54,111 nt of DNA from Pyrinomonadaceae bacterium (GTDB lineage Bacteria > Acidobacteriota > Blastocatellia > Pyrinomonadales > Pyrinomonadaceae), in the NCBI GenBank assembly GCA_013811945.1, contig JACCUI010000225.1, positions 1-54,111 of the forward strand, read 5' to 3'. Each line of letters opens with the position of its first letter. Position 1 is the first letter of the stretch. The notes beneath the pieces were generated by a model that worked only from the letters and a program-made list of their open reading frames with translations, was not told the DNA's origin and did not search any database. Positions 44,563 through 53,791 of the stretch are shown piece after piece. A program made the translations under genes and the position numbers.

Positions 44563-44901
44563 AGCTCAAGCCTCCATAGCAGGTGTTAACGCACACCAAT
44601 TCAGCGAAATTCTAGCAAACGCTCTAAAGATTAGATATTTCAAGCGCCTAACGCCGGAGCGCCTCACCCGCCCCAGCGAGCAGCACACAGCCTGATAGAA
44701 GACGTTGGACGAGCCAAGACACCAGCACGCATACCGGTCGTGTGTGTAATGGTAATAGATGTTCGGGGGAATAGCGGTTACATTGGTAGTAACAACCAGG
44801 ACGATCTTTAGTGGGGACAGGAAAACTGCGTGTGTGCTTTTCCTTCGAAGGTTCAATACAATGGATTACGAATATTTGATATACGGCGGAAGGAAGCGAA
44901 G
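44563..44901. other. Divergent intergenic region before the ccm operon
   Basis: About 340 bp between the AT-rich minus-strand gene and ccmA. It must hold the ccm operon promoter, but no convincing -35/-10 pair is clear to me. It contains the CGCCTAAC motif at 44645-44652 and a GC-rich stretch beside it. Confidence 0.4.
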
Positions 44902-45519
44902 ATGCTGGAAGTTACAGATCTCGGATGCGTACGAGGCGACCGTCGATTATTCAGCGACGTCAACTTTACTCTAAGTTCGGGGTCCTACTTGCAAGTGCAG
45001 GGCCCGAACGGCAGTGGCAAAACAAGTCTGTTGCGGCTGATCTGCGGCCTACTTACGCCTTCAGAGGGTGACGTTCGTTGGCAAGGAGCGAATATACATT
45101 CGCTGGGTGAGGACTATTTCACTTCGCTCAGCTACATCGGTCATCGCAATGGACTCAAGGAAGAGCTAAGTCCCGATGAGAATCTACGGTTCACGAGCGG
45201 ACTAGCAGGGATCGCGGTTAGCCGGGCCGAAGCTAAACGCACGCTTGCGATAATGGGTCTTGCGGGTCGTGAGCACCTGCCGGCCAGGTTGTTATCCGAA
45301 GGCCAACGACGCCGGACCGCGCTCGCTCGGCTGATGACTTGCGAAACTTCGCTCTGGGTGCTGGATGAAGTGCTTACGTCGTTGGATTCGTCTGCGGTAC
45401 GATTCGTAACTTCGTTACTCGAGGAGCACTTGAACAAGGGTGGGATCGCGGTTGTCGCCACACATCATGAATTGGATCTCTCCGCAAATTCCTATCAGCA
45501 GCTCAACCTGGCATCGTGA
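44902..45519 (+). CDS. ccmA: Heme exporter ATPase CcmA
   Basis: A 205-residue ABC ATPase of system I cytochrome c maturation. It has Walker A GPNGSGKTS, the signature LSEGQRRRTALARL and Walker B LWVLDEVLTSLD, where the usual Pro after Glu is replaced by Val. The frame is open from 44830, but the ATG at 44902, preceded by GGAAGGAAG, matches the conserved start MLEVTDLGC. It works with CcmB and CcmC to load and release heme on CcmE. The next gene starts with a 4-bp GTGA overlap. Confidence 0.93.
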   Translation: MLEVTDLGCVRGDRRLFSDVNFTLSSGSYLQVQGPNGSGKTSLLRLICGLLTPSEGDVRWQGANIHSLGEDYFTSLSYIGHRNGLKEELSPDENLRFTSGLAGIAVSRAEAKRTLAIMGLAGREHLPARLLSEGQRRRTALARLMTCETSLWVLDEVLTSLDSSAVRFVTSLLEEHLNKGGIAVVATHHELDLSANSYQQLNLAS

Positions 45520-46199
45520 GCTCTCCCTCCACCTTATCAATGTTTCGTTGGGTCGTGGTGCGCGATCTGACTCTAGCGTGGAAGGGGCGAGTGGATGTTC
45601 TGTCCACGCTCTTCTTTTTTATAATAGTTGTCAGTCTCTTCCCGTTAGGGATCGGACCTGAAACGCACTTGCTGAGGCTCATCGCGCCGGGGGTAGTGTG
45701 GGTAGCAGCTTTGCTGGCTTCGATGCTTTCACTCGGAAGGCTCTTTGCAAACGATTATCAGGATGGCACGCTCGAGCAACTGTTGCTGACGCCCCAGCCA
45801 CTGTATCTGGTTGTGCTGGGAAAAGTGATGGCGCTTTGGCTGGTCTCAGGAGTGCCTTTAGCGTTGCTTTCGCCAGTGCTGGGCATCCAGTTTGGATTGC
45901 CAAGGAATGCGTTGTTCGTGCTAGTTGTGTCATTATTACTTGGAACTCCGGTACTCGCTCTAATAGGATCGATTGGTGCAGCGCTGACGCTGGGATTGCG
46001 AGGCGGCGGACTTCTAGTTTCCATACTCGTGCTGCCTCTTTATATTCCGGTGTTGATATTCGGGGCCGGCGCAGTAGACGCGAGTATCATGGATTCAGGT
46101 GTGCAAGGGAGCCTCTCGCTTCTGGGGGCGCTACTGGTCCTTTCTTTGGTCTTTGCTCCCTGGGCAACCGCAGCAGCTCTGCGCATATCTTTGGAGTAG
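45516..46199 (+). CDS. ccmB: Heme exporter membrane subunit CcmB
   Basis: 227 residues with six membrane helices, matching CcmB. Landmarks are VVRDLTLAWKGRVDVLSTLFFFIIV near the start, ANDYQDGTLEQLLLTPQPLY in the cytoplasmic loop, and LVSILVLPLYIPVLIFGAGAVD. The start is a GTG that overlaps the ccmA stop by 4 bp, so translation is probably coupled. Confidence 0.93.
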   Translation: MSSPSTLSMFRWVVVRDLTLAWKGRVDVLSTLFFFIIVVSLFPLGIGPETHLLRLIAPGVVWVAALLASMLSLGRLFANDYQDGTLEQLLLTPQPLYLVVLGKVMALWLVSGVPLALLSPVLGIQFGLPRNALFVLVVSLLLGTPVLALIGSIGAALTLGLRGGGLLVSILVLPLYIPVLIFGAGAVDASIMDSGVQGSLSLLGALLVLSLVFAPWATAAALRISLE

Positions 46200-46235
46200 T
46201 CTCTCTCTTTTTGCTAATTTTGAAATGAGTCAAAG

Positions 46236-46991
46236 ATGAACTGGTACAAATACGCCTCACCGCCAAACTTTTACCCGTTTGCGGGGAAGATGATTCCGTG
46301 GTTTGCCATCCCCGCGGCGATACTGTTTGTACTTGGACTCTATCAGGGTCTTTTTGTGGCACCCACTGATTCTCAGCAGGGCGATGCCTATCGCATAATA
46401 TTCATCCACGTTCCAGCCGCTTGGATGGGAATGCTACTCTATGTGCTTATGGCGATTTATGCGGCTATCGGTTGGGCATTTAATGCGCGGTTGTCATCCA
46501 TGATGGCATCCGCCATATCCATCACGGGAGCGATGTTCACATTTCTCTCGCTTGTAACAGGTTCGTTATGGGGAAAGCCCACCTGGGGCACATGGTGGGT
46601 TTGGGATGCCCGTCTGACATCTACACTCATACTGCTCTTTCTCTATATCGGCTTCATCTCCCTTCAGGCATCGATTGATGATCCCAGACGGGCTGATAGG
46701 GCGGGCGCGGTTTTGGCGATCGTGGGCGTGATAAATGTCCCCATCATCTATTTTTCGGTGCAGTGGTGGAACACTTTGCACCAGGGTGCAACAATCAGGC
46801 TGATGGGCAAGCCTACAATGGCTCCACCTATGTTGAGGGCGATGTTAATCATGTTGGCGGCGTGCTGGCTTTACTCCATAGCCGTGGTGCTCATTCGTCT
46901 GCGTTACATCATACTCGAGCGAGAACAGAACGCCGCGTGGGCGGCTGAAGCCGCGGGGTCTCCAGTAGGGCAGCCCCGCTGGGGTACTTGA
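46236..46991 (+). CDS. ccmC: Heme handling protein CcmC
   Basis: 251 residues with six membrane helices. The WWD motif for heme presentation is WGKPTWGTWWVWDARLTS, and conserved histidines lie in IHVPAAWMG and WNTLHQG. It is required for stable attachment of heme to CcmE. The C-terminal tail after the last helix is Ala/Gly-rich and slightly longer than usual. Confidence 0.94.
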   Translation: MNWYKYASPPNFYPFAGKMIPWFAIPAAILFVLGLYQGLFVAPTDSQQGDAYRIIFIHVPAAWMGMLLYVLMAIYAAIGWAFNARLSSMMASAISITGAMFTFLSLVTGSLWGKPTWGTWWVWDARLTSTLILLFLYIGFISLQASIDDPRRADRAGAVLAIVGVINVPIIYFSVQWWNTLHQGATIRLMGKPTMAPPMLRAMLIMLAACWLYSIAVVLIRLRYIILEREQNAAWAAEAAGSPVGQPRWGT

Positions 46992-47001
46992 GAGCCTGAG
47001 C

Positions 47002-47169
47002 ATGGACTGGTCAGAATTCTTCTCCATGGGCGGTTACGCCTTTTACGTTTGGGGTTCCTATCTGGTGACTCTGATATTGATGGGCGGCGAGGTTGTGGTT
47101 CTGCTGCGCCGCCGGAAATTGTTGCGGCATCAAAAGCGCAGTGGGTTGGAAACTAGAGGAAAGCAGTAA
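47002..47169 (+). CDS. ccmD: Cytochrome c maturation protein CcmD (short ORF)
   Basis: A 55-residue protein between ccmC and ccmE that is easily missed by length filters. It starts [20 protein letters not shown], the hallmark of CcmD, then one membrane helix ([14 protein letters not shown]) and a basic Arg/Lys tail. It begins 10 bp after the ccmC stop and ends four bases before the ccmE ATG, exactly the standard position. CcmD is thought to aid holo-CcmE release from CcmABC. Confidence 0.9.
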   Translation: MDWSEFFSMGGYAFYVWGSYLVTLILMGGEVVVLLRRRKLLRHQKRSGLETRGKQ

Positions 47170-47173
47170 ACTA

Positions 47174-47632
47174 ATGAAACGACGTCACAAACGAATTGGC
47201 TTTATCGTTGCAGGGCTCACGGGTTTGGGGATCGCCGCGGCGCTGGCTCTTAGCGCTTTTCAGAACAATCTAGTGTTTTTCTTTAGTCCCTCTCAGGTAG
47301 CTGCGAAAGAAGCACCGACAGGGAGGACTTTTAGAGTTGGAGGGCTGGTTCACGAAGGTACCGTTAAGCGCGATACCGATGGACTGACCGTCAGATTCAC
47401 GGTGACGGACACCGCACAAAGCATTCCTGTGGTCTACAAGGGGATCCTTCCGGACCTTTTCAAAGAAGGAAAAGGTTGCGTTGCCCAGGGAAGAGTCGGT
47501 GCTGATGGTGTGTTCTATGCCGACCAGGTGTTGGCTAAGCACGACGAAAATTACATGCCACCGGAAGCGGGACAGGCGATCGACAAGGCTAAGCATGCGC
47601 GCGAAGCTGGCAAAACTGTGGTCGATAAATAG
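47174..47632 (+). CDS. ccmE: Heme chaperone CcmE
   Basis: 152 residues from the ATG at 47174, four bases after the ccmD stop; an upstream extension from TTG at 47093 lies within ccmD and is rejected. After a basic N terminus ([10 protein letters not shown]) there is one membrane helix and an OB-fold domain with [11 protein letters not shown] and [11 protein letters not shown]. The heme-binding [10 protein letters not shown] (His-x3-Tyr) is intact. It carries heme covalently to CcmF/H. Confidence 0.94.
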   Translation: MKRRHKRIGFIVAGLTGLGIAAALALSAFQNNLVFFFSPSQVAAKEAPTGRTFRVGGLVHEGTVKRDTDGLTVRFTVTDTAQSIPVVYKGILPDLFKEGKGCVAQGRVGADGVFYADQVLAKHDENYMPPEAGQAIDKAKHAREAGKTVVDK

Positions 47633-47770
47633 GATGACTGCTCTTCGCCGTTAGGATGGTGAGTTAAGCTTGTCATTTATGGCCTGCAAGGAAAGCACTA
47701 GAGACTGATCAAATTAGAATGGAAGGATATTTCACCGACGAAATCATATGGAGCATGTTCTGCTCCAATG

Positions 47771-47872
47771 CAGAACCGCGAGCGGTAGCGACCGGATCCA
47801 AGCACTCAATATACAATAACCGCATTCAGATGAATTGAGTCTAGGATCCGGTCGCCACCGCTCGCGGTTCTG
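47771..47872. repeat. REP-like inverted pair (family 1) upstream of ccmF
   Basis: CAGAACCGCGAGCGGTAGCG plus ACCGGATCC faces GGATCCGGTCGCCACCGCTC plus GCGGTTCTG, with about 45 bp between the arms. It lies in the 260-bp gap between ccmE and ccmF that otherwise holds no gene. Confidence 0.88.
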
Positions 47873-47895
47873 TAGCGAGCGACGTCGACTACATC

Positions 47896-49923
47896 ATGGT
47901 CCCCGAAATCGGACAATTCGCCTTAATCACTGCACTCCTGCTGGCGTTGACGCAGGCAATCCTTCCGATGATCGGAGCCAGCCGAGGCAAGCCATCCTGG
48001 GTGGCCGTTGCTGCTCCTGCCGGTCAAGCCCAGTTCATCTTCGTTGCAATCGCCTTCTGTTGTCTCGGATATTCTTTCATCATCAATGATTTCTCTGTTC
48101 TCAACGTTGCGACCAATTCCAACTCCCGGTTGCCACTTCATTATCGGCTCGCGGCCACGTGGGGATCTCACGAGGGTTCCCTCCTGCTTTGGTCTTTAAT
48201 GCTCGGTCTTTGGACTGCGGCGGTAACGCTCTTCAGTCGTCACCTTCCCGACGATATGGTGGCGCGCGTCTTGAGCGTGATGGGCGTAATCAGCGTGGGC
48301 TTCCTCTTGTTTATGTTGCTCACCTCGAATCCGTTTGACCGCTTGATCCCTGCAGCGCCGGACGGTCGGGACCTTAATCCCCTGCTCCAGGATCCGGCGA
48401 TGGTGGTCCACCCACCGATGCTTTACATGGGCTACGTGGGCTTTTCCGTGGCTTTCGCTTTTGCCATCGCCGCCTTGATTGGGGGCAGATTAGATGCGAC
48501 CTGGGCTCGCTGGTCGCGACCGTGGACGACGGTGGCCTGGATGTTTCTAACTTGCGGTATTGCTCTCGGCAGTTGGTGGGCCTACTACGAGCTGGGCTGG
48601 GGCGGCTGGTGGTTCTGGGATCCGGTGGAGAATGCTTCGTTCATGCCATGGCTGGTGGGCACTGCTTTGATTCACTCATTGGCCGTCACCGAGAAGCGCG
48701 GCGGGTTCAAGAGTTGGACGGTGCTGCTGGCTATAGCTGCTTTCTCACTGAGTCTGCTCGGAACATTTCTGGTACGTTCCGGTGTCCTGACTTCGGTCCA
48801 TGCCTTTGCCACTGACCCGAAACGCGGCATCTTCATATTGGCTTTTCTCACCCTGGTGATTGGCGGTTCATTACTGCTTTACGCGTGGCGCGCCAAACAA
48901 GTCGGACTAGGCGGTAGGTTTGAGGTGGTCTCGCGCGAGTCCCTTCTGCTATCAAATAATGTTCTGCTCGCAGTAGCCGCCGGCTCAGTTCTGCTGGGCA
49001 CACTCTATCCACTAATAATCGACGCGCTCGGCAAGGGCAAGCTTTCCGTAGGTCCACCGTACTTCAACACCGTTTTTGTCCCGCTGATGGTGCCGGCAAT
49101 TTTCCTCATGGGCGTTGGTCCAATCGCACGTTGGAAGAAGGCTAGCGTTCCCGAATTGGCGGTACGCTTGCGCTGGGCATTTCTGGCAAGCGTCGCCACA
49201 GCGTTGTTGCTCCCGTTCGTGTTCGGCGAATGGAAAGCACTGGTCAGTCTCGGGCTGCTGCTGGCGACCTGGGTCATCGCAACCGCGGCGGTGAACCTTT
49301 GGGATCGAGTCAAGACTACCGCCGGCCAATTGAGTGTCTGGCAGAAACTGCGAATGCAGAGTCGAAGTTACTACGGAATGCAGTTGGCCCATCTGGGAGT
49401 GGCTGTGTTCATTATAGGAGTGACTTTGGTCACCGGTTATCAAGCGGAGAAAGATGTGCGGATGAAGACAGGCGATGCAGTAAACGTAGGTGGTTACGAC
49501 TTTCGGATGAAAGGAGTATCCGACGTCATGGGTCCAAACTACCGTGCAGCGCGTGCTGAGATTGAGATCACCAGGGGTGGTGAGTATTTTCGCACGATGT
49601 ATCCGGAGAAGCGTTCTTATTTGGTTTCCGAGAATGCGATGACGGAGACGGCGATTGATACCGGGCTGTTTCGCGATCTCTATATCTCCCTTGGTGAACC
49701 ATTACCGGGTGGGGCCTGGAGCGTACGCGTTCACTATAAACCTTTCGTGAGTTGGATCTGGGGAGGCGCGCTGTTGATGGCCATGGGGGGCGGTCTGGCC
49801 GTTACCGATCGTCGCTACGCGCTGGCCGCACGCAAACAACGTGAGGCTAAGACCGTCGATCGGGAAGATGAAACGGTGCCAAATCTTGCCGCAGCATCAC
49901 TCAAGGTTGAGCAGAGCAGTTAG
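47896..49923 (+). CDS. ccmF: Cytochrome c heme lyase CcmF
   Basis: 675 residues with about 13-15 membrane helices. The large WWD motif region is in WAYYELGWGGWWFWDPVENASFMPWL, typical of CcmF. TWGSHEGSLLLW and HPPMLYMGYVGFSV upstream contain conserved histidines for a bound heme b. It catalyses thioether formation with CcmH. The C-terminal periplasmic domain (KDVRMKTGDAVNVGGYDFR) is present. It starts at an ATG with a weak ribosome binding site; a REP pair sits between it and ccmE. Confidence 0.93.
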   Translation: MVPEIGQFALITALLLALTQAILPMIGASRGKPSWVAVAAPAGQAQFIFVAIAFCCLGYSFIINDFSVLNVATNSNSRLPLHYRLAATWGSHEGSLLLWSLMLGLWTAAVTLFSRHLPDDMVARVLSVMGVISVGFLLFMLLTSNPFDRLIPAAPDGRDLNPLLQDPAMVVHPPMLYMGYVGFSVAFAFAIAALIGGRLDATWARWSRPWTTVAWMFLTCGIALGSWWAYYELGWGGWWFWDPVENASFMPWLVGTALIHSLAVTEKRGGFKSWTVLLAIAAFSLSLLGTFLVRSGVLTSVHAFATDPKRGIFILAFLTLVIGGSLLLYAWRAKQVGLGGRFEVVSRESLLLSNNVLLAVAAGSVLLGTLYPLIIDALGKGKLSVGPPYFNTVFVPLMVPAIFLMGVGPIARWKKASVPELAVRLRWAFLASVATALLLPFVFGEWKALVSLGLLLATWVIATAAVNLWDRVKTTAGQLSVWQKLRMQSRSYYGMQLAHLGVAVFIIGVTLVTGYQAEKDVRMKTGDAVNVGGYDFRMKGVSDVMGPNYRAARAEIEITRGGEYFRTMYPEKRSYLVSENAMTETAIDTGLFRDLYISLGEPLPGGAWSVRVHYKPFVSWIWGGALLMAMGGGLAVTDRRYALAARKQREAKTVDREDETVPNLAAASLKVEQSS

Positions 49924-49940
49924 CTGCAACAGAGTTTTTA

Positions 49941-50080
49941 GCTCCATAGGAGCCGCATGTTTATAGTACCGAGACCCAGTTTATTGATTCGCTCCGTCAG
50001 GAGCGCAATGTCGCCCCGCTGCGGCTGTATGCCAAAAATCGATTCTCGGCTATATACATTCAGTCCCTAACGGGACAAGT
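49941..50080. repeat. GCTCC/GGAGC repeat cluster (family 3) between ccmF and ccmG
   Basis: GCTCCATAGGAGCCGCATGT then TTATAG, and GCTCCGTCAGGAGCGCAATG, with a related GTCCCTAACGGGAC further right. The words match those at 36.6-36.75 kb beside the chelatase gene. No gene is visible in the gap. Confidence 0.65.
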
Positions 50081-50168
50081 CTTGCTCCAAGTAGCACCGC
50101 TCCCCCATTTGGCTCGCGTCCGATTCTTGTGCGAGAGTCGGGCCAAAGAGTTTCGAGGTTAATTGTAT

Positions 50169-50690
50169 ATGCGAATCTGGCTGCCCCTGTTGCTGTTCGT
50201 CGTCCTCGTTGCCTTCCTGGCAATCGGCCTGGGACACGATCCCCGCACGGTTCCTTCGCCACTGATAAACAAGCCGGCACCGGACTTTCGTCTCACCCAA
50301 CTGCACGAACCGACCAAGAGTTTCACAGTCCAGGAGATGCGCGGACAGGTTTGGCTGCTGAACGTCTGGGCCTCCTGGTGCGTATCGTGCCGCGACGAAC
50401 ATCCGTTGCTCGTTGAACTGGCACGCTCGCGGGCCGTTCCTGTTTACGGACTGAATTACAAAGACAAACGCGAGGATGCCCTCGCATGGCTGACGGAATT
50501 TGGCAACCCTTATCTGTTAAGCGCAACTGATACGGATGGCCGGATCGGAATTAATTATGGCGTCTACGGCGTGCCGGAAACTTATCTGATCGATCGCGAT
50601 GGTGTGATCCGCTATAAACAACTCGGGCCCATAACACCCGGGATACTCCAGGACAAGATTCTGCCCCTCGTGAAGGACTTGAGCAAATGA
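50169..50690 (+). CDS. ccmG: Thioredoxin-like protein CcmG (DsbE)
   Basis: 173 residues with an N-terminal membrane anchor (LPLLLFVVLVAFLAIGLG) and a thioredoxin fold. The active site is WASWCVSCRDEHP (WCVSC), with a cis-Pro loop in YGVYGVPETYLI. It reduces the apocytochrome or CcmH disulfide. The frame opens at TTG 50163; ATG at 50169 is preferred, but GAGG at 50155-50158 gives a rather long spacing of 10. The following ccmH overlaps by 4 bp (ATGA). Confidence 0.93.
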   Translation: MRIWLPLLLFVVLVAFLAIGLGHDPRTVPSPLINKPAPDFRLTQLHEPTKSFTVQEMRGQVWLLNVWASWCVSCRDEHPLLVELARSRAVPVYGLNYKDKREDALAWLTEFGNPYLLSATDTDGRIGINYGVYGVPETYLIDRDGVIRYKQLGPITPGILQDKILPLVKDLSK

Positions 50691-51175
50691 AGCGCGTCGC
50701 GTTCCAACTGCTGCTGCTCTGCCTTGGGTTCATGGCCCTCTCCGCTCAAGCAGCCGCTCAAGAGGCCAAGCCCGTCGCGGATGATCCGGAACTCGAAAAG
50801 CGCGTCGTGAACTTGTCGCAGGAGCTTCGCTGTTTAGTCTGCCAAAATGAAACGCTGGCGGACTCGCGAGCGGACCTCGCCGTGGATCTCCGGCGTGAGA
50901 TTCGAGAACAAATGAAAGCCGGCCAGAGCGACAAAGAGATTATTGCCTTTCTAACCGCTCGCTACGGACAATTCATACTGTACCGCCCTCCCATAGGACC
51001 CACCACCTGCCTGCTCTGGTTTGGTCCCTTCGTTTTGCTGGTCATCGGATTGGGGTTTCTCCATCGATATCTGAAGCAGCGACGCGAATTGATTAGTCAG
51101 CAACCGCTCTCGCCGGAGGAGCGCCGCCGGGCTGAAGAACTCTTGAAGGTCGCCCCGGCAAAGGAAGCGGTATGA
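50687..51175 (+). CDS. ccmH: Cytochrome c maturation protein CcmH (CcmL)
   Basis: 162 residues: an N-terminal signal-like segment (LLLLCLGFMALSAQAAAQE), the LRCLVCQNETLADSRADLA motif with two cysteines that reduce apocytochrome, and ARYGQFILYRPP. A membrane helix (LLWFGPFVLLVIGLGFL) is followed by a basic tail. It overlaps ccmG and ccmI by 4 bp each. Confidence 0.93.
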   Translation: MKRVAFQLLLLCLGFMALSAQAAAQEAKPVADDPELEKRVVNLSQELRCLVCQNETLADSRADLAVDLRREIREQMKAGQSDKEIIAFLTARYGQFILYRPPIGPTTCLLWFGPFVLLVIGLGFLHRYLKQRRELISQQPLSPEERRRAEELLKVAPAKEAV

Positions 51176-52065
51176 TTATATTCTGGCTCGTCTGCGCGAT
51201 TTTTGTGGCCATTGCGCTGGCCTTCGTACTTCCCCCGCTGATGCAGGGCTCCGGCACCAAAGCGGATGCCAATGGCCAGAAGGAAGCCAACGTCGCCGTC
51301 TATCGCGATCAGATTTCCGAACTCGAGGCGGATCTTACCAATGGGATTGTCAGTCGGGAACAGTTCGATCAGGACCGGGACGAGATCGAGCGACGACTGC
51401 TAGAGGATGTGACTTCTTCCGACGCCGCCACTGTCAGAACTCTGAAGTCAGCGAAGGAGGGTCGCGGCGCTGTGTATGCCATCGCGTTGGGTTTACCCAT
51501 CCTGGCAGTGGCTTTCTATCTCCGTATCGGAAATCCCTCTGCCGCTCCGACGCCGGTGACCGCCTCCGTTCCGGTTCCAGTCAAGGCCCCGACTGCAAAC
51601 GGGGATGTCTCTCAACAACGCATCGAAGCAAACGTCGCCTCGCTCGCGAAACGACTTGAGCAGAATCCTGACGACTCACCGGGATGGACCATGCTTGCTC
51701 GATCCTACACATCGATGGGAAAGTATCGAGAAGCAAGCGCAGCGTACGCGAAGGCGACCACACTGAAGTCTGACGACGCAGACCTTTGGGCCGACTATGC
51801 GTTTGCTTTGGCGATGGCCAGCGAACAAACGCTCCGCGGCAAACCCGTCGAACTAATAAATAAGGCCTTACATCTCGATCCGGAAAACTCCAAGGCCCTT
51901 GAACTCGCCGGCAGTGCTGCATTTGAGGCCCGCGATTACAAACGAGCCATCGAATACTGGCAAAGATTACTAGAGAGAGTACCAGCAAATTCAGAAGTTG
52001 CCGGCTCGCTTACTGAGAGAATCAACGAAGCGAAAACGCGGGCCGGAAGCGCGGGATCAAAATAG
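51172..52065 (+). CDS. ccmI: Cytochrome c maturation protein CcmI, TPR type
   Basis: 297 residues with an N-terminal membrane helix and a cytoplasmic loop with a leucine-zipper-like helix (VYRDQISELEADLTNGIVSREQ). A second helix and periplasmic TPR repeats follow (MLARSYTSMGKYREASAAYAKAT, DLWADYAFALAMA, NSKALELAGSAAFEARDYKRAIEYW). It presents apocytochrome C termini to CcmF/H. It overlaps ccmH by 4 bp (ATGA) and is last in the ccm operon. Confidence 0.9.
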   Translation: MIIFWLVCAIFVAIALAFVLPPLMQGSGTKADANGQKEANVAVYRDQISELEADLTNGIVSREQFDQDRDEIERRLLEDVTSSDAATVRTLKSAKEGRGAVYAIALGLPILAVAFYLRIGNPSAAPTPVTASVPVPVKAPTANGDVSQQRIEANVASLAKRLEQNPDDSPGWTMLARSYTSMGKYREASAAYAKATTLKSDDADLWADYAFALAMASEQTLRGKPVELINKALHLDPENSKALELAGSAAFEARDYKRAIEYWQRLLERVPANSEVAGSLTERINEAKTRAGSAGSK

Positions 52066-52102
52066 ACCGGGCCAATTAGACCGCAACGAGAGTCTTTCTC
52101 TC

Positions 52103-52636
52103 ATGCTCAAGCCACAAAGCCAAAATTTTGTGAAAGCCCAGTCGGATCAGGGCTTGGAGCAGACCGAGAAACCGAGTGCAGCAAATAACTATGGGTTTTC
52201 TGAGCGTAGCCCTTCCGGAGACTGGGTTGTTCGAGCTGATTTTGATGTCTTCCAGTCGAATAATCCCGATGTGCCCGTGGTTTTGTCGGGGATCCGGAGC
52301 TATACAGGTAAGGGCGCCTGGCTAAGGCAACTAATGATCGAGAGTGTGATCTTAAATAACCGTACGGCCAAGCCAGTCGAACGGGTGAAGCTTGGGTGGA
52401 TCATTATGACTGAGCAAGACCGCAACGCAGGTAAGAATCGAGAAGCGGCTCTGATACAGGGCCATACTAATTCCTTCACCTTTGAATCGTCCTCCAAACG
52501 TTTCAGGAAACTGAAATCTGTGCTTATTGATGCTGTGAAACCAGCGAAACCATTGCTTCGAGCTGGAGCGCTGAACGGAAGCTTCTATCTTAGAGTTAGA
52601 GTAAGTGAAGTATATTTCAGCGATGGTTCGGCGTAG
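52103..52636 (+). CDS. Uncharacterised 177-residue protein after the ccm operon
   Basis: The frame is open from 51998 inside ccmI, but the ATG at 52103 (MLKPQSQNF) avoids that overlap and is preferred. The sequence is mostly beta-strand-like and hydrophilic, for example GDWVVRADFDVFQSNN and SGIRSYTGKGAWLRQLMIES, without a signal peptide or known motif. No family is recognised. It ends with TAG, after which the same frame stays open into the MopE-like gene. Confidence 0.55.
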   Translation: MLKPQSQNFVKAQSDQGLEQTEKPSAANNYGFSERSPSGDWVVRADFDVFQSNNPDVPVVLSGIRSYTGKGAWLRQLMIESVILNNRTAKPVERVKLGWIIMTEQDRNAGKNREAALIQGHTNSFTFESSSKRFRKLKSVLIDAVKPAKPLLRAGALNGSFYLRVRVSEVYFSDGSA

Positions 52637-52837
52637 AGAGAAGATAAATTCGTCGCGTTAGGGAAGCGATCTTACTCGCACGCTCGACCAACAGGGGCAC
52701 AAATCACTTGTCCAAACGAAAGATGTGGTCCGTTTAACGAAAACAACCAAAGGTATTGCGAACAGGATCCGTTTCCTGGCTTCCTCTGCCGAAGGGAAAA
52801 CTGCAACCCGCAAGAACCAGAAGCCTGTTATTGTAAC

Positions 52838-53770
52838 ATGTATGAATGCGCCCAATGCAGAGATCTGGATGGCGATGGCTGGTTTGACTGCGAAGGCGAT
52901 TGCTGGGACGAAGCAAACAATGTTAACGCTTTCAATACTCATCCTGGCGCTGATGAGATTTGTAACGACGGAGTCGATAACGATTGTGATCCGTTCACAA
53001 CCAACGACGGACCTGGCTGTATTACACCGACGCCAACTCCGACGCCAACACCGACGCCGGGACCAACACCCACACCCACACCTTGTCCTCCAAGTGGATC
53101 ATGTGGTTATGTTCCCAGCGGACTCTATTGTAGTACCGGTATAAACACCTGCCTATATCCAGGTAGTGGATGTCCTAGCGGTACATGGCCTAATTACTCT
53201 TCTGGATGCTGCTGCTGGAGCTCTCCCGTCGTCGTTGATACGAGCGGAAATGGCTTCAGGCTTACAGATGGTGCAGGAGGAGTGGAATTTGATATCAACG
53301 GTGATGGGGTGAGGGACAGACTGTCATGGACGACGGCTGACTCGGATGATGCTTGGCTCGCACTCGACCGTAATGGCAATGGTGTAATAGATAACGGTAC
53401 GGAGTTGTTTGGGGATAGAACGCCTCAGCCAGATCCACCGCAAGGTGAGTTTAGAAACGGCTTCCTAGCACTCGCTGAGTACGACAATTCAGCAAATGGC
53501 GGCAATGGTAAAGGTAGGATCGATCGGCGAGACGTCATCTTCTCCTCACTACGCTTGTGGCAGGATACAAACCATAACGGCATCTCTGAGCCAGGTGAGT
53601 TGCACACACTCTTGTCCTTCGATGTCAAGGCAATTGATCTTGATTACCGGGAATCGCGCAGAATTGACCAGTTCGGCAACCAGTTTAAGTATCGCGCCAA
53701 GGTTTACGACAGGCGCGGCGCGAGCGTGGGCAGATGGGCATGGGATGTATTCTTAGTTAGCGCACCCTAA
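52838..53770 (+). CDS. MopE-like calcium-binding, Cys-rich protein (start uncertain)
   Basis: 310 residues from the first ATG. It has a putative metal-binding motif ([31 protein letters not shown]) of the MopE type, a Pro-Thr linker, a Cys-rich segment (~80-130) and a C-terminal region with EF-hand-like loops ([40 protein letters not shown]). Such proteins are normally secreted, but no signal peptide is present. In the same frame 200 bp upstream, open coding-like Cys-rich sequence continues back to a TAG at 52634 with no ATG/GTG/TTG, so the true N terminus is missing or disrupted. Confidence 0.65.
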   Translation: MYECAQCRDLDGDGWFDCEGDCWDEANNVNAFNTHPGADEICNDGVDNDCDPFTTNDGPGCITPTPTPTPTPTPGPTPTPTPCPPSGSCGYVPSGLYCSTGINTCLYPGSGCPSGTWPNYSSGCCCWSSPVVVDTSGNGFRLTDGAGGVEFDINGDGVRDRLSWTTADSDDAWLALDRNGNGVIDNGTELFGDRTPQPDPPQGEFRNGFLALAEYDNSANGGNGKGRIDRRDVIFSSLRLWQDTNHNGISEPGELHTLLSFDVKAIDLDYRESRRIDQFGNQFKYRAKVYDRRGASVGRWAWDVFLVSAP

Positions 53771-53791
53771 CCCTTAAACAAGAAATAGAAA

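Noticed and set aside
43790-44652. Complete integron cassette with attC
   Set aside because: Only the 8-mer cores are present; no paired inner sites or 60-140 bp hairpin and no integrase.
52634-52636. Recoded or read-through TAG
   Set aside because: No selenocysteine/pyrrolysine context or read-through signal is visible; pseudogene or lost start is simpler.
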